A DNA stretch of 64,000 nucleotides from Blastomussa wellsi (lineage: Eukaryota; Cnidaria; Anthozoa; Scleractinia; Plerogyridae), in NCBI GenBank assembly GCA_947652115.1, contig OX393572.1, positions 2,733,484 to 2,797,483 on the forward strand, given 5' to 3'. The first letter of the stretch is position 1, and each line of letters begins with the position of its first letter. The position numbers and the translations under genes were made by a program. The notes under the pieces were generated by a model, which did no database searches, was not told the origin of the DNA, and saw only the letters and a program-made list of their open reading frames with translations. This document shows positions 1 through 12,700 of the stretch, in pieces.

Positions 1-2315
1 CTTTCCGGAAAACAAATTGTTTGTTAAACAACATTATTCGTTCCGAAAATCTAGTCGCGTGACGCCTGAGAAGCTCCTGATAATTCAGTGATCTGATGGG
101 TAATTGAGTAATTTGTTATATCCGAAAATGCTGTGTCATAAAACAAAACACTTCATTTGCACAAGATTTACAGCTCATTGAAACCAGCAGGGTTAGGGGG
201 TGCTAGACACTGAGAGTTCATCTATTCGTTCTTTCGTCCGTCCGTCCGTCCGTCCGTCCGTCCGACCGTCCGTCTGCTCGTTCGTTCGTCCATCCGTCCG
301 CTCGCCCGTCCGCTCGTCCGTCCGTCCATTCCTCCGCGCGTTCGTTCGTCCGCCCGTCCGTTCATTTATTCTTTTGGTCTATCTTTCCACCTATTTTACA
401 ACAAAAGGAAAAGACAATAAAGAAAAGGAAACGCAAAAGGAAAGAAAAAAATATATATATTTTAATTTTAATTGCTTGCCAGCTTTTGTCACGTAGACGT
501 CATACATCTGATTAATGATTATTTACCTTTCGTGATCAAAACTGAGTTTATTATCTAAAGAATGTGCCCTTTATTGTGTCAGATATTACAAGGGAACATT
601 TCAACGCTGTAGTTCTCTTCTAATTATTTTAAAAGAAAATCCAATCTACCACACATTCGATTTTCGAGTTGATTTCACCACCAGCGGAAGTCCTTCTTTT
701 GTTGGATCAAGTAAGTTGCGGGGATTTTTGGTTTGATACGCATCCGCGAAATCGGTATCTTGCTTGTTACCATTCTATGCTACGACCAAAAAAAATTTTT
801 TAGACGAATTTTCCAGAAACTGATGATCGGGACACTGTCAGGACTGAGCTACTTATGGACGAAATTGAACTTGAAGAAAACTCCAGATCGATTCTTATGC
901 ATAACCTGATTATACGTTTCACAACTTTTCTCAATCTCCACATCTAAATTTTAGCACGTACTGATTGGAATTTTATTTTAGATACAATGGAACTGTTGGG
1001 AAAAGTTTGTCTTAATGTTTCTCAAATTTTGCGGTTCGCCACAAAAGAAAAATTCAAGAAACAAACTCTGGCACCCAGGGACCACATCTTTCACCATCTT
1101 TGTTCCTGCTTGGTGTTATTTTAAATGGTTTGATTTACTTTTGTTTTTTCATACATTAGTGTTAAACTATTTGCAGCTGGAATGAGATAATTGTGTACGT
1201 CGAAAACAGGGCATTTACCTTATCTCTCAAAGAGTCCACTTTAGGTCCGGGTGTTAATTCTTGTCGCTTGCCTAATTGCCATAACACTCCCTGGAATTCT
1301 ACCCACACGGAATTAAAATTCTTATTTTATTGACCTTTGCTGTACATTTTGCCCGAGCTTCCGTTTTTTGGAAAGAAAGCACTACATATCCTAGCCTGCG
1401 TGTAGTATTAGGAATAATAGGCTGTGCATATCCCTGATATTAACAGGAAGTGAAGAAAGCACAGCTTTAAATGCTTCATTAAAAAAATCTGATTGTCACA
1501 TAAATGAAATATTTTGCTTTATACCAGATCTTTTATATTACAATGAATTTAAATACGTGCACAGCTTGAAAACGGTTTGTTACATTTTGCGACCTTAGAA
1601 TAACAAAATTTTTACGAGTCAAATTTTACGGCTAAATCTGTGGAATTTTTCGCTCAACTTCAGAACACCATTGATCAGATTGATCCATAGAACCGTCGAA
1701 TAGTCAGCGAAAAATAGAGTTTGGTCATTAATTTTCTAAAACGTGCAATGTCTTTATGTATAAGAAAAATAATCAAATAATCTCCCTCTGAATGAGACAT
1801 GCTATTTACAAAGCAGAGGTTAATTCAAAGAAATGCATGCTTGATCGGGGTCAAATATGCAGAGACGAATGTCGGATATTTACACGGGAGATCATGGAGG
1901 GAGTTTTTTTTTGGCGGTGGGGGGTTGTCGCAACGCGTACTCTTGTTTTTATACGTTAAGTTTCGCTTATTGAAAACCCTTTTTGCCCCGATTAGAGATT
2001 AAATTTTTGGTTGAAATATTTTCCCTCTCGAAAATCAACCAGAATTTCTCTCATTTCATTAAGAAATGAAAATTTAGCGTGCCATTGTCATTGATTTACG
2101 TTGTACAATGTACGTGCGGACGCGCATGGTTGATTTCTACGTCAGTGAAATCAACAAAGATTATTTGAAAAGGACTTCCGGCAACTCCGCTGATTCTGGA
2201 TTTGTTTGGCATCACGTAAATGACTTAGGGAATACAAACTCAGACATAAAACTTTTCAAACAAAGAAAAACTCTTGATGAACACAGTTTCATAGACTGAC
2301 TGTGGGGTTTCAATC
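1..2315. other. Intergenic/upstream region of the two-pass membrane protein gene
   Basis: Apart from the TCCG microsatellite I see no protein domain, RNA gene or recognisable transposon here. A short open frame at 2108-2299 ends just before the start of the membrane protein gene. It resembles no known family and is best read as that gene's 5' leader. The promoter probably lies within the last few hundred bases, but I cannot fix a start site. Confidence 0.4.
222..366. repeat. (TCCG)n-type microsatellite
   Basis: Degenerate tandem tetranucleotide array of TCCG/TTCG units on the + strand. It gives a spurious Arg/Ser/Val-rich open frame and is not a gene. The rest of 1-2100 is AT-rich, with no exon I can recognise. 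Confidence 0.85.
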
Positions 2316-2939
2316 ATGTCGGAGACTACCACATCTTCTCAATCGAGAGTTTTGCGTGTTCTGCGATCGGCAAATTGTAAGAAAGGACTTCATATAGCCG
2401 CGATAGTTTTCGGGTTTCTTTGCATTGGAGGTTGTTTTGTACTTGCAAGCCTGACGTATATTTTGTTTGGAGACTGTGAAGATTGCGAAACGACATCAGA
2501 GGATCAAGCTATGGTGAAAATTATGAGAATTCTAGCGACTGCTTTATTTCTGTTGGGCATTTTACTAATTGCACTGTCATTGTGCTGCAAGGGAACGGGA
2601 AACAGTCTCGCACCGCAAGTTGTTGTTTCGTCGATTCCCGCGGAGGATTTGGAAAAATCTCCTGCTCCAATACTTGCTTATAATCATATTCCTCATCGAC
2701 AAGCGTTGGCTGAGGACGACTCTGCAGTGGCTTTGCCAGATTTTGTGACTGTTGTTGACAATATTGACGAGATTAGCAATTCAACATCGAACGAAGGTTT
2801 TTGGACAGAAGAGATTGATGGCCCTGTCACACCTCCACCAACTTACGAAGAAGCACTTGTTATGCGATGGCCGACTGTTACTGTAAAAGAGAACAGTTCG
2901 CAATCATCAGGGACAAACTCGATAGACACAGGATTGTGA
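2316..2939 (+). CDS. Uncharacterised two-pass membrane protein with C-terminal PPxY motif
   Basis: Intronless open frame of 207 residues. I do not recognise the family. Two hydrophobic segments (about residues 25-51 and 69-91) flank a short acidic, cysteine-containing loop (CEDCE), which predicts a hairpin membrane protein with both ends on the same side. Basic residues before the first segment suggest a cytosolic N-terminus. The tail of about 115 residues is Ser/Thr- and acid-rich and holds PPPTYEEA at about 173-180. This is a PPxY motif of the type bound by WW domains of Nedd4-family ubiquitin ligases, so an adaptor or sorting role is plausible (inference). A CC pair after the second segment could be palmitoylated. 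Upstream frames are closed, supporting the chosen ATG. The composition looks protein-like throughout, but with no recognised homologue the call is moderate. Confidence 0.7.
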   Translation: MSETTTSSQSRVLRVLRSANCKKGLHIAAIVFGFLCIGGCFVLASLTYILFGDCEDCETTSEDQAMVKIMRILATALFLLGILLIALSLCCKGTGNSLAPQVVVSSIPAEDLEKSPAPILAYNHIPHRQALAEDDSAVALPDFVTVVDNIDEISNSTSNEGFWTEEIDGPVTPPPTYEEALVMRWPTVTVKENSSQSSGTNSIDTGL

Positions 2940-3525
2940 AAAGAAAAAACAGAACAAAAAATCTTAATTAAGTTAACAGTGTACAGTGGCATTTAATAAT
3001 GGCAATTCATACCGAGACATCACGCGACGATTCAAATCATTGCTCTTTCATAAATCTTTGCGTACTTTTGTAAATAGAATATTTAACGTGGTAACAAATT
3101 TGATATTAAAATGTTTCATGAATTGTTCCTTGTATTTGAAAGTTTGACATGTGTGACACTTGGTACGAACGAATATTTCATTTTTTGCAAGACAATTAGT
3201 GATAGTGCATGGCAAATATCACGTTCGTGGTGTTTTGATAAAAAATGTTTTTTACTTGAAGTGATGTCAAAAAATTGAAATCAAACCCAACAAGGTGAAG
3301 ATTTTAACCTGAAAATGGGTTTGAATCGTAAACATTATCTGAAGAGTTTGAAATTTAAAGATCACTTTTAAAATAATTTTTGAACCCCGCAAACTCTTTC
3401 GCATTACCTCCCGTTAAATTATGACAGAAAATAGCACATGCTGAAACCTCCTTAGAGAGAAACAATGATCAAGCAAAAGACAGGACTTAAAGGGGCATTG
3501 TCACGCTGTTAAGGGTGTTTTTAAA

Positions 3526-3927
3526 AAGCTTAAAACTGTCGATGCAAAAAGAAAAACCTTATAATAATGGTCTAATTTTGTTGTTGAAGACTATAGCACT
3601 ATACTGAAACTATTGATTTTTGTATACTGTCACAGATGACGAGGATGCAAATGGCTTGTAATTTGAAAAAAACTTTGCCAATGTTTTCAAAGTTTTAAGC
3701 TATGCATTGAAAAAAATCGCCCAAAAATATTATGGTCTGCTTTCCCTGCTAAAATTTCATCTGAATTCACCTTGGTGAGTCTGTTGAAGCATTTTGTGCA
3801 GAATAACAGGCACAAGGCAGTGATTTTGCCAGAATTGACCGAAAAAACGGCATAAATCCCTGTGACAATGCCCAGCCGGTAGTTTGGGTAGCATGCCAGC
3901 AAACTAACTTTCTTATGAACCAAGTGC
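3526..3927. repeat. 402-bp tandem duplication, copy 1
   Basis: First of two adjacent direct copies with a 402-bp period. I found no difference from copy 2 on reading. The unit starts at AAGCTTAAAACTGTC. An 80-residue open frame on the minus strand occurs in both copies, but it looks like no known protein and is most likely incidental. A diverged relative of the unit lies at about 52574-52735. Confidence 0.95.
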
Positions 3928-4329
3928 AAGCTTAAAACTGTCGATGCAAAAAGAAAAACCTTATAATAATGGTCTAATTTTGTTGTTGAAGACTATAGCA
4001 CTATACTGAAACTATTGATTTTTGTATACTGTCACAGATGACGAGGATGCAAATGGCTTGTAATTTGAAAAAAACTTTGCCAATGTTTTCAAAGTTTTAA
4101 GCTATGCATTGAAAAAAATCGCCCAAAAATATTATGGTCTGCTTTCCCTGCTAAAATTTCATCTGAATTCACCTTGGTGAGTCTGTTGAAGCATTTTGTG
4201 CAGAATAACAGGCACAAGGCAGTGATTTTGCCAGAATTGACCGAAAAAACGGCATAAATCCCTGTGACAATGCCCAGCCGGTAGTTTGGGTAGCATGCCA
4301 GCAAACTAACTTTCTTATGAACCAAGTGC
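3928..4329. repeat. 402-bp tandem duplication, copy 2
   Basis: Second direct copy, immediately adjacent to the first. Identity extends to about 4332 and then breaks. The near-perfect identity implies a very recent unequal exchange or slippage event. It could instead be an assembly artefact. Confidence 0.95.
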
Positions 4330-4774
4330 AAGAGTGAAGACCAAAATGATCAATCATATAATGATTGTATATTTTGATCTAAATTTACATCAGTGCAATT
4401 GTGTAATCACTGAAATTTCAAATTTCATTAAAATATTCAATGTGACAGAAGAGTAAATTAAAATCCACACAAACAACTAAAGACTACAAGATAAAGTGCT
4501 ACTGGGCTGAAAAAATTTTGTTCTTGTTCTCTTTCGATTCCATCAGTTTTTGTATCCAAGAAGCAACATTTGCTTCTGCTAAATGGCAGAAACATGTTGT
4601 GTTTCGATCATGCAGCAAGAAAATTGTAAGACCAAGGAATGATGTGTTAATTTCTTCATTGGAGTTATGCTGTCAGTATTCAATTTTTGGTTTTCATGTC
4701 AGTCATCTCTCAGAATAATTAATTAACAAGTTTCAACCATTCCTGGAGCAGAGTTCCTTGCCACTCACTGACTT

Positions 4775-6260
4775 TTACCATGTTGCCTTCTGCATTCCTG
4801 CAATCAAACCTTTATCAGCATAATAACGGAACATCATTCTTGAAATGCGAAATCTTCCAACAAGGCCTCGTCCTCTGTCAGTCAAAACACAGCGATTACG
4901 CACACGTGTGATCGAGCTGTCCCTAGGCAGCCTCTCCAAATCCTCAGCTGCTTTCTTACGCACAGTGGAAGGAAGAATGTCATTTTTCTTTAAATATCTC
5001 AAGTTGGTACGTTCCATTTCATATTGCTCATATAAGGCTCTTCGCTTCATATCTCTTCTCCCCCATTTCTTTAGGTAATGGCGTTTCAGGTAAAATTTTT
5101 CCATGGGTGTTGAGGTCTGAAATGATCTTGTCCACAGACCTTCACACAAAAAAATGTAGCAACATTACCATGAAGCACTTCTTTGCATGGAATCATGAAA
5201 CCAATAATCTTGTTTGTACAAATTATGTGCATGAATATACCTTTAAAGTTTCTGGACACAGTATACATTGAAAGATAACGTAACATTGGGTGGGTAGGGG
5301 AGTCAGTTATGGAAATAAAGGGACTGGTGTACTGTAACAGCCAAACTGTTAGCTCGGTAGAGTGCCGGACTGCTATGTGGGAGGTCTTTGGAAGGGATTT
5401 ATGAGGGGTAGCTTCCATTCCCGTCCCCAGAGCCACATGTCCCTCATAGTTGGCTGGGCCTGTGCACGAGGAACAAGTGGCTCTGGAGACACATGATTTG
5501 ATTGACTGAAATCTAACAGAGGGAATCCAATCACGTCTACCGTTTTAAATGTGCTAATGATTTGGGATTTTAAAACAGCTTATGTGATTGGACTCCCTTT
5601 GTTTGATTTCAGCCCAGGCTGCACTCTGTTCAAGTTACGCCGAAGATCTTCGGCGTGGATCTTTGCCTTTTGCCATACAATCCTTTAAAATCTTTGTGTA
5701 CATTCGGGGATTCTTCGGCGTGAGCTAACCCTGAAATACACATTGGATTTCAGCGAATCAAATCATGTGTCCCCAGAGCCACTTGTTCCTCGTGCACATG
5801 CCCAGCCAGCTAAGAGCAGCAAGTGGCTCTGGGGACGAGAATGGGGTAGCCCCGTCAGCATTTATGGGGACGAGTGGGGGGAGGGGTGGTTATGAAATGG
5901 AATGGCCTTTAGGGTGTTTCGGACAAACCATCAATATTTTTACACCTTAGGGACTGATCAGGCCCGTAAGATTATGTTTACCGTAGCTACATTCCTTTTC
6001 TCCAATAAAGCTACAGTGCTACTTTTAGGGATTTATTGATCGGAGGACTTCCAAAAAATAAATCCATGAAGGTTTTAAGTGCATTGTTTGTCAGAAGGCC
6101 GTTTAACGAAATATTTCATTTCACACCCAGGGATAAATAGACCACTAATATGCACCGACTTACTTGGTAGAAGAGCGGATGGAAAGAATCCAGGAAAACT
6201 GTACACACGACAACCAAAATTTACAAAACGATCACATATTTCACGAAGACAAGCCGCCAT
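4775..6260 (-). CDS. MRPS14: Mitochondrial small ribosomal subunit protein uS14m (MRPS14), 2 exons
   Basis: Spliced minus-strand gene. Exon 1 is 6164-6260 and exon 2 is 4775-5139, giving 153 residues. The intron has donor CCAA|GTAAGT and a pyrimidine-rich acceptor ending GTGTGAAG; the junction is phase 1 and keeps frame. Exon 1 encodes an Arg/Phe-rich N-terminus lacking acidic clusters, typical of a mitochondrial targeting peptide. Exon 2 carries the S14 core, including LPRDSSITRVRNRCVLTDRG, and ends in ATW like animal MRPS14. The family acts in the head of the mitochondrial small subunit, near the decoding site. Length suits the family plus presequence. The start codon lies in AAAATGGCGGC, a YY1-like motif overlapping the ATG. 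The intron contains palindromic and tRNA-like repeats. The gene is divergent from ANKIB1. Identification is firm; the splice is inferred from consensus and frame. Confidence 0.92.
5345..5430 (+). repeat. tRNA-like SINE head fragment
   Basis: TTAGCTCGGTAGAGTGCCGG resembles the D-arm/A-box region of a tRNA and is followed by a tRNA-anticodon-arm-like stretch. No intact B box or acceptor stem is visible, so this is a SINE relic and not a working tRNA. Confidence 0.45.
5432..5823. mobile_element. Palindromic (MITE-like) element in MRPS14 intron
   Basis: Long inverted repeats of about 70 bp. The left arm around 5442-5510 includes GCACGAGGAACAAGTGGCTC, and the right arm around 5750-5818 is its near-perfect reverse complement. 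Between them lies a second, smaller inverted pair (about 5514-5534 and 5586-5607), which suggests one palindromic element inserted into another. No coding capacity is seen. Confidence 0.75.
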
Positions 6261-6754
6261 TTTTTGGCAATCTGCAACGAAGCCTCGATCTCAATATTAT
6301 TGAGAACGAGGCTGCACTGCAGATTCTTTTGGAGTCAGCGGCTATCTTTTGTAAAGTAGAGAAACATCAAGTTTTCCAAAACAAAGAGAGTTCCTTGATT
6401 TTCTGTTCGCGAATTGTGTTGTTGTGACTGCGTTATCGCTATTTTCGACAATAGGACGTCAAGAAAGGGAAAGGGATACTTCTTCGACAACGAAAGCGAA
6501 CGTCTGAGTAATGTAAGGAAAATGAAAGCACACGACCGAAAGAATCGATTCGTTCTTTTGTGCACTCACCGGTGACTTCATATTTATGGCTTTTTCGCGG
6601 AGCATGATCCGAAAGGTTTCGTTTGGTTAACTGTACTTCATGCCGCAGACAAGCCAGCAAGACTATTGGATATTAGAAACCGTTTAATCTTTGTTTAATT
6701 GATTTTTTTGTTATTTTTAATCCGTGATAACGAAACGCTGGTTTTAATTCAAAA
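6261..6754. promoter_or_regulatory. Divergent promoter region, MRPS14 (-) / ANKIB1 (+)
   Basis: Only 494 bp separate the two start codons, which point away from each other. The region must hold both 5' leaders and probably a shared bidirectional promoter (inference). A YY1-like site (AAAATGGCGGC on the minus strand) overlaps the MRPS14 start. No TATA box at a convincing position is seen for either gene. Confidence 0.6.
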
Positions 6755-9700
6755 ATGGGAAGTTCCACGTCAAAGTTTCGCAAGGCTCTCCAGCGTGGGG
6801 AAGGAGTCGAGGCGATGCACATTTATCTCAAGAATCCTGACATTAAGAGAAATCTTGATCCGAACAACAGCTTTGGAGTGAATCATGGTCACAACACTGC
6901 GCTTCATTACGCCTCACTGCATGCAATGAAAGCTTTTGTACGCGAATTCCTGGAGGAAAAGGCAAACCCCAATATTCAAAACGCAAGTGGCCAGAATGCT
7001 CTGCACTGTATTTGCTCCTCTTACCGAGGCAGCGAGACATCGGTCGACAAAGCTAGAGCCGAGTGCCTGTCGAATCTTTTGGGGTGGAATTCAAATCTTC
7101 AAGATGGGACGGTGATCAAGATAGATGCACGGGACGAGGTAAGATTATTCAGAACAAAAAATTCAGACTACGTAATACGTACTTCCGTTGAGTTTTATAT
7201 AAAGAGATCTCATCTCCGATCATTAAACATTACAACTCTCCTTGTAATTTGAGTTTTTAATTCCACTGTTAATGAACAAATTACAATGTTGCTGACTACC
7301 TTGTTTTCAGCTGAAATCTCGAAATGTTCAATTTTATCAGAAGGAGCGAGGCTCGTATAATAATTCTTACAGTTAGCTTTCCTGTTCTGGATAATTTGCT
7401 AGCTATGGCCTGCTGGTCGGCGGTAGAGGTCTTTTATGTTGCTATCAGTGATAATAACGTTAATTCTTCAAAACAGAAGACATTACTTTGAGTACATGCA
7501 CTTTGCTAGGGACAGTTCAAATGAATGGAAACTGAAGCGGACAGGTGTCTGTGATTGTTAATTAACGTGACTGAAAGATTAAAAGAAAGTTTTCTCTTTC
7601 AACCCAAAATGCAATGTGCCGTTTCCCGTGCTGAGTCCATTTCAGAAAGGTTAAGCCTTGAGGTGTGCGGTTTCTCATTTTTTTTTTGTATGTTCGCATA
7701 GCTGTAACAGTGAATTATTAATTTGTAACTGTTGTAAAATGAGGCATCATGTTTCCTCTGGCAATGGTAATTATAATTATGTCTCCAATAAGATATCAAA
7801 TAGAGAACTTATTGTCATGTTGAATACAATAAATTATTAAACAGCACGCAAAAAACTGTTTTTGTTTGGCAAATAATCTGTGACTGCTACAATATTCCAA
7901 ATTCTAATTTAAAATATTTATCTCTATTTAATAGTGGTAAGCAGAAAATGTTTTCTAAATAAATTAAAAGGTTTTAGTAAATGACCATTTTATAAAGTTT
8001 TAAACTAACTGGTAGGTCTGTTTTTTGAAGTTCATTTTAAAGTCAAGTTTTTGATGCAAAAGTTTAAAATTATTAGTAAAAAATAAATAAATATACACAT
8101 CACATTTGGACACTTCAGACTGTAACAATATCTTATCTTGTTAAATTTACCTTTCAAAGTAACATTGAGTTCAACTTTTTAGTTCCACGTAACTTTAAGG
8201 GTTTGAGTTTTTATGGTGAGAGGTTGCGTGATCAGGTAACAAGTGACTGAAAACCAGGTAACAAAACTGATATATTTTTTTATAGTTGATGTGACAAAGA
8301 ACTTGAATATTCTTGAAATGTTAGAACATCAATTGAATGCAGTGAATATCTTATCACATGATATTGCCTTAATTTGGTGGAAGGTGTTTCAGCCTTAATA
8401 GTACAATGTAAATACCGGTAAGTGCAACTGGTCTCTGACTCAAGTAGTCATAGACCAAGTGCTGTCTGAGATTGTGTTTTCTGGATAATATCCATAACGC
8501 TATCATGAAGGTTTTTTGGTTACCCTCCTTCCTTCCTTCCTCCTGAAAGATTGTTGCAGTTTTGTAATGTTTATTGATTGCTTAATAAATGTTGTAGTTT
8601 AATCATTGAATTTCTTTGTTGTGCTCCAACATGGAGAATTTTGATACTTTTTACCCAACATGTGTTCCCAGGGAGTAGGGAATTCATTTTTTTAAGTCCC
8701 CCACCCCCTATGGCGTGATATTGATAGGTGCATTACCTTTTTAGCAAATTGTTAATGATGGTACGTCATGTAAAAATAAAGATTGATGACGATGATGATG
8801 AATGATGATGATGATGATGATGGATAGTAATGTTAATGATGGTACATGATGTAAAATAAAGATTGATGATGATGATGATGATGGATGTTTTTTGTTTTTA
8901 GGCTGGAAACACTCCCCTTCACTATGCTGCTAGCTCTGGGCTGTATCAGTGTGTTCAGGTGTGTAGTCAAATGCAAACAGTGTATGTTTCACCATAGTTA
9001 GTGAAGGAGCGTTTTGAGAAATCAAGAAAAAAAAGCACCTTGAGATTTAGGGTTGAGTAATGAGGTTTGGGGACTAAGGCGGAATTTAAATAATAGAATG
9101 TAAATGAAACCAGCTGTTGGGCCACCATACACAGACGTTACATAAATTTGACTACAGGGAAAAATGGCACTTGCAAAGCTGGCGTAAATAAAAAGAAATC
9201 TATAACTAATTACAATTTACTAACAATCTTCTTCAACACTAACTAACATCTACTGAGATCAATCCATCAGATATATATTGTTACATGTGACTTGAGCTTC
9301 CTCAGTGACTTATCCAGATTATTTCAGATTAATTCAAATTCTCCTTCTACAATTATATTGGATAGACTAAAAGGAGAAGCAACCACTCCTCTGCCACTCC
9401 CCCCCCCCCACCCTCCCACACACACACACTCTTGATCAATTAAATTTTTATCTGGTCTGATATGAAGCAATTTTCTCTCTCGTCTTCTATTTATAAAAGC
9501 TGTTGGTTGCCAATGGAGGTTCACTTTATGAAGAAAACAAAAATGGGGAAACTGCCTGTGATTGTGCTATAAGAAAGGGATTCAACACCATTGCTTCTTT
9601 CCTGGAGTCAAGGATGGTTTTCTCTGTGAGTAGAACATCATTATGTAGCTGCAGCTGGCCTTGTTACAATATCCAGGGCTTTCAAAATGTTTCGAAGTAG

Positions 9701-12700
9701 CTGTCGACAACTGGAAGAGCAGGCAGCTCATAGGTTTATGGTTGCAACCTGATTGCTATTGCTCATGTAAGGGCAGAAGGCTGTCGGCCACTGGCTTGTT
9801 TTAAAAACCCCTGAATCACTGTGAATGTCATAAGCAGATTGCTTTAGTAGTAGTAAATTACTGGCTGATAGCACTCGATACCTAGCTCCGATTTCTGTTG
9901 CATGAGGGAGCTAGGAGTATCAAGTGCTACTTCCCCCGGATGGGATGCTAGTCCATCAAAGGTAACTCCCCAGCATTCTGTCATGTTGTCTCTACCATTT
10001 GCTGAGTGATCCATTAAATACACCTGGATGAAGAGCTTGGCACTGTGAAAAATCAGTGGTGGATCTGTTTTTTTTTTTTTGGAAGTGGTCCACACGTTCA
10101 GTGTCACACATGACTTTCCACCTAAATTTTTCAAACCACCCCCTTACATGTAGCTCAAGGTCTGGATCTGTCACTGAAAATGATGCAAAAAAACACAACA
10201 CAATGATGTGGACCAGGACTCAGACTCGGACCTTTTGATCTTGAGCCCAGAACACTTATTATTAGGCTGCCGCACTTTCCATCTGCTTTTATCATTAAGG
10301 AGACCTGCTGTTTGCTTAGTCCAAATTTCTTCATCAATCAGGTAGTTCATTGTAATTAGTAACTATTGGTTCATAAGTTTATAAAGTTGCTTGCCAGTTG
10401 GAGTAATTCATTAATTTTTTACACTTTTTTAAAATGTTTATCAACCCCTTTGTCCTTAACAGGAAACTCCAAGTGCCGATGCTATCGAGGAGCCAGATTT
10501 TATCCAAAGAGATGACCCGGTAAATATGAGTTCTTTGTACAGCGGAGCCATGTTAATATGGTCGCCAATGGGCCATAATAATTTGGCCGTATTCATGGGG
10601 TGGCAGTATTAACGGGGTCGGGTCAAATTTTATCACTGGTCAATTCTGTCAATTCTTTAATAAACATCCAGGATGCAGAAACGTCACTTTGTGCTAATAT
10701 TGTTTATAACCAAGGGAACTTTGATGAACATAACTGGATTCTAAAATAATCAAGCCAAAACCAGACCTTGTTGTACCGGTATATATCCTTCTCACTCACA
10801 AAGGCCCTGCTCTCTCTTACTTAATGTCATGTTACTTTAAGTTATTTTTTGTTTCTCGAGTACTGTTATTTGTGTTTGGACAATAACAAATGTGTACTTG
10901 GACCTGTGTGGTTTGAGTGACCGTGTTGGAATTTCAGAAAGTGGCCATTGGCCGTATTAACAGGTTGGCCGCATTAACACGGTTTTCGTATGAGAAAATG
11001 TATGGACGCTTCGCTGGGACCAAAAAAGTTGATTTTAATAATGAGGTGACTGTAAGAGGAACAGTACCACATGAAAGTACTGCTCAATAGCTTTCATTTG
11101 AATGGTCACACACTAGGGTTTCATCCACAGACTTAAAAGTTAGAACCACCTTGCACAGCATAATAAACAGTACCACATGAAAGTACTGCTCAATAGCTTT
11201 CATTTGAATGGTCAGACACTAGGGTTTCATCCACAGACTTAAAAGTTAGAACCACCTTGCACAGCATAATAAACAGTACCACATGAAAGTAATGCTCAAT
11301 AGCTTTCGTTTGAGTGGCCACACACTAGGGTTTCATCCACAGACGTAACGTTTGGAGTAAAGTTCTTGATTTATGATTTTCAGAAGCAGTATCGGGGTCT
11401 ATGTGCCCAGGATCTCCAAGAGGCAAAAGACTTGATGCTTGTAGAAACTGCTGACATGCTGAGGGTAAACAAGTCAACATTGTTATCTGGGGGGGGGGGG
11501 GGGGTGCAGGATTGGGGTCACTATGATGTCCTTTGTGTCTCAAACAATGGCTTTACTCCTAAGTATACTCCGTATGCTACTCATGTTACCCAATATTTTA
11601 TACCATGTTTTAAATTATAACTAACTGTTCAGACTAATGCAAGTCTATTTCAAAGTCATGTTTAGTTGTCTGAATAATGAAATATTATGCATTGCATCAA
11701 GTTGCTTGAATATATAATATTGTGCATTTTATGGAACAGTGTTGCCTATCACATGATGAAGTCTACTTTTTTGCATCACAGTGCAGTAAAACAATCATTC
11801 TGTACACACGTAAGGCGGTGGCAAACGAGGACACATTTGTGGCGGACACGAAATGTTTATGAACAGAATAGAAACATATTTTGTGCCTCAGACTCAAAAT
11901 TTGTCCGCAACAATGTTGTACGTGTTGACAAACAGGGAAACATTTGTGTCCACAACAATGTGTCCTTGTTTGCCACAGCCTTTACACCATGTAAAACTCA
12001 TCAGTTGTAGGTTTAAGCTATGTTTGGATCAGTCTATGACTCTGTCTATAGTAGATCTAAAGCTTCAACTTTATTGTAGATCTGACCCCCCTCCCTCCCC
12101 CCTTGCTTTTGAGTGCAAGCAAAGAATCTGCTACTGTGCTGCGTCATGTCTGTTCAATAAGTACTCCACCTGAAACATCCAGTAAAAATATCTCATTGAA
12201 GTCATCCAATAGCAGCTCTTGCAAGGTCCGCGTGAATGGCTCGCTTACCCTCAAGAAAACAATAGTCACCACCACTCTGCCTTCCCTGCTCCCAAAATTT
12301 GTTTTCTGAATACTGTTACAGTAGAAAGTAATAATAATAATAATAATATTTTATCCATTTCTAGTGCGCATCTTTACTTATTTATGATCAGATGCGCATT
12401 CCTAAATTATAAATACGAGAAATAATAAATAAACATCTAACTAAAAATATAGCAAAATATAAAGATATACCGGAAAGTTTTAAAATATACAATATGGCAA
12501 AAACTAATTATTAAAGAAATATAACGAAGTAAAGTAATGCTCCAAATCCACAATCACCAAAAACATTGAGTTACTAATCACATTCATGGCATGAAATCAC
12601 TTTTATTGTCCAGAGTATGTGAGATAATTTATTTTGTGGACCTGTTTTCTGTAGGTTCCATTATTCACTGCTGAGGGGCTGCTTCGGAATCATGGTTAGT

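Noticed and set aside
200..496. 98-residue Arg/Ser/Val-rich open frame
   Set aside because: It is the translation of the TCCG microsatellite with no protein-like composition outside the repeat.
3687..4331. Two identical 80-residue minus-strand frames as duplicate genes
   Set aside because: They are simply carried by the 402-bp duplication. The diverged relative near 52600 does not preserve the frame, so coding is unlikely.
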